From the NCBI GenBank assembly GCA_903882725.1, contig CAIRYF010000175.1, positions 1 through 7,153 on the forward strand: a stretch of 7,153 nucleotides of DNA, in the 5' to 3' direction. Both the position numbers and the translations under genes were made by a program. Under the pieces are notes generated by a model, which worked only from the letters and a program-made list of their open reading frames with translations, did not search any database and was not told the DNA's origin. The DNA comes from an uncultured Simplicispira sp. (GTDB taxonomy: Bacteria > Pseudomonadota > Gammaproteobacteria > Burkholderiales > Burkholderiaceae_C). Below, piece by piece: positions 6,132-7,153 of the stretch (position 1 is the stretch's first letter; each line of letters opens with the position of its first letter).

Positions 6132-6704
6132 ATGCGCCTTTCTTCTTTCGCTTTTGCTGCGGCTGCCTTGCTGGCTGGTGCAGCCCACGCTGCACCCAGC
6201 GAGTACGCCATCGACCCCACACACACCTTTGTGACGTTTGAAATCAGCCACTTTGGTGCCTCTGTCAACCGCGTGCGCTTGGACAAAAAACAAGGCAGCG
6301 TGCAATTTGACGCCGCAGGCAAAACTGGCAAGGTCAATATCCAGTTTGACGTTGCGTCGATCAACTCTGGCACGCCCACGTTTGATAAACACCTGCAAAG
6401 CGCCGACCTGTTCAATGCAGCCCAACACCCAAGCATTCAATTTGTCTCTGACAAGTTCACCTTCAACGGCGACAAGGTCAGCGAAGTGACTGGTCAGCTG
6501 ACGCTGCTGGGCAAAACTGCACCCATCACCCTCAAGGCCCACCAGTTCAATTGCTACCAAAGCCCGATGCTCAAGCGCGAAGTCTGCGGCGGCGACTTTG
6601 AAGCCACTATCGACCGCACCCAATGGGGCATGAACTACGGCATCGACTGGGGCTTTGCCAAAAACGTGCGCTTGGTGGTGCAAATCGAAGCTGTCAAGCA
6701 GTAA
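6132..6704 (+). CDS. YceI-family periplasmic protein, second tandem copy
   Basis: This is a 190-residue YceI-domain protein with a Sec signal peptide (1-20, cut after AHA). The mature part begins APSEYAIDPTHTFVTFEISH, the classic YceI opening. DKHLQSADLFNAAQHPSIQF (85-104) matches the KHLRSADFLN segment of E. coli YceI. TGQLTLLGKTAPITL then corresponds to the usual mid-barrel strands. C141 and C152 could form a periplasmic disulfide; the first copy lacks both. CGGAG at 6119-6123 lies 8 bases before ATG 6132. The 50-base gap to the first copy is pyrimidine-rich with no hairpin, so the two are likely co-transcribed. The family binds isoprenoid-type lipids, and a specific role here cannot be assigned. 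Confidence 0.92.
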   Translation: MRLSSFAFAAAALLAGAAHAAPSEYAIDPTHTFVTFEISHFGASVNRVRLDKKQGSVQFDAAGKTGKVNIQFDVASINSGTPTFDKHLQSADLFNAAQHPSIQFVSDKFTFNGDKVSEVTGQLTLLGKTAPITLKAHQFNCYQSPMLKREVCGGDFEATIDRTQWGMNYGIDWGFAKNVRLVVQIEAVKQ

Positions 6705-6721
6705 ATACCGCCCGCTAAAAT
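6691..6721 (+). promoter_or_regulatory. Candidate sigma70-type promoter for valS
   Basis: TAAAAT at 6716-6721 matches the -10 consensus at 5 of 6 positions. It sits in a CGCTAAAATCG context that I associate with Burkholderiales promoters. CTGTCA at 6691-6696 matches the -35 consensus at 4 of 6, but the 19-base spacer is long. The -35 lies within the last codons of the second yceI. A start near 6728 would leave a leader of roughly 65 bases before the valS ATG. Confidence 0.4.
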
Positions 6722-6748
6722 CGGCGCATCCCGCCCTCGTCCAACACT

Positions 6749-6774
6749 ACGGCATCCTTTGGGATGCCGTTTTC
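6749..6774 (+). terminator. Rho-independent terminator-like hairpin between yceI and valS
   Basis: ACGGCATCC (6749-6757) pairs perfectly with GGATGCCGT (6762-6770) around a TTTG loop, followed by T-rich TTTTC (6770-6774). This is the clearest terminator shape in the window. It most simply ends the yceI transcript. It lies only 20 bases before the valS ATG and downstream of a promoter-like element, so it may also lie in the valS leader. Confidence 0.75.
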
Positions 6775-6793
6775 ATTTGCACTGACCTATCCC

Positions 6794-7153
6794 ATGAGCG
6801 ACTCCCCTGCCCAACCCGGCCTTGCCAGCCTGTCCAAATCGTTTGAACCCGCCGCGTTGGAGGCCCACTGGGGGCCAGAGTGGGAAAAGCGCGGCTACGG
6901 CGGCGCAGGCGTGCGTGGCACCGGCGTGGCGCAGCAGGACGCCGCGTCGTTTGCCGTGCAACTGCCCCCGCCCAACGTCACCGGCACGCTGCACATGGGG
7001 CACGCGTTCAACCAAACCATCATGGACAGCCTGACGCGCTACCACCGCATGAAGGGCGACAACACCGTCTGGATTCCCGGCACCGACCACGCGGGCATCG
7101 CCACGCAAATCGTGGTCGAGCGCCAGTTGCAAGAACAAGGCATCAGCCGCCAC
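6794..7153 (+). CDS. valS: Valyl-tRNA synthetase (ValS), N-terminal part, cut by the window end
   Basis: ValS is a class I aminoacyl-tRNA synthetase that charges tRNA-Val and edits mischarged threonine. 120 codons are present of the usual ~950. The start MSDSPAQPG leads into [21 protein letters not shown]. The class I signature follows as [15 protein letters not shown], with the HIGH-type motif HMGH at 67-70, and then [13 protein letters not shown] (93-105). This pattern is specific for ValS rather than IleS or LeuS. No Shine-Dalgarno precedes ATG 6794. An in-frame ATG 10 codons upstream (6764) lies inside the terminator hairpin and is less likely. The KMSKS loop, editing domain and anticodon-binding domain lie beyond the window. 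Confidence 0.95.
   Translation, partial: MSDSPAQPGLASLSKSFEPAALEAHWGPEWEKRGYGGAGVRGTGVAQQDAASFAVQLPPPNVTGTLHMGHAFNQTIMDSLTRYHRMKGDNTVWIPGTDHAGIATQIVVERQLQEQGISRH

Noticed and set aside
6655..6846. Plus-strand open frame bridging the second yceI, the terminator and valS
   Set aside because: It runs out of frame through two conserved genes and a terminator hairpin, and has no ribosome site or motif.
1..7153. CRISPR array, insertion sequence, phage, toxin-antitoxin or defence genes
   Set aside because: No repeat-spacer pattern, transposase, integrase or defence motif was found; apart from small unknown ORFs the genes are conserved housekeeping types.

Overview
This GC-rich window looks like chromosomal housekeeping DNA from a betaproteobacterium, most likely family Comamonadaceae (Burkholderiales). 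The assignment rests on three things. The order trpE, chorismate-mutase-like gene, trpG, small ORF, trpD, small ORF, trpC, ung matches what I remember of that family. A short intergenic sequence ahead of ung resembles a repeat I remember as abundant in Comamonadaceae. The TAAAATC-type -10 ahead of valS also fits. I could not check any of this against a database. All genes read on the plus strand.

Bases 1-4615 are a tightly packed tryptophan operon. It holds the C-terminal ~398 codons of trpE, a chorismate mutase/PchB-like gene, trpG, a 106-residue predicted membrane protein, trpD, a 68-residue predicted membrane protein and trpC. TrpE and TrpG make anthranilate from chorismate, TrpD adds phosphoribose, and TrpC closes the indole ring. 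trpF, trpB and trpA are absent, which fits the split trpEGDC / trpFBA arrangement common in beta- and gammaproteobacteria. An accessory gene precedes each of trpG, trpD and trpC. Three junctions are 4-base ATGA stop/start overlaps (trpE/cm, cm/trpG, orf68/trpC), which suggests translational coupling.

Bases 4616-5462 hold ung (uracil-DNA glycosylase). It is separated from trpC by 61 bases that are almost entirely the repeat-like element, and the likely TTG start and Shine-Dalgarno of ung lie inside that element. Bases 5506-6704 carry two tandem, divergent YceI-family periplasmic proteins, each with a signal peptide. A perfect terminator hairpin with a T-run follows at 6749-6774. Only 20 bases later valS (valyl-tRNA synthetase) begins and runs off the window end. 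A promoter-like element lies upstream of that hairpin, so the hairpin may sit in the valS leader.

I see no mobile element, CRISPR array, rRNA or tRNA, and no gene-free stretch over 300 bases. I found no clearly new multi-gene system. The points most worth following are the PchB-like protein wired into the trp operon with Glu at the usual catalytic Gln position, the interleaved small membrane proteins, the hairpin plus pyrimidine leader ahead of trpD, and the ung start embedded in a repeat.
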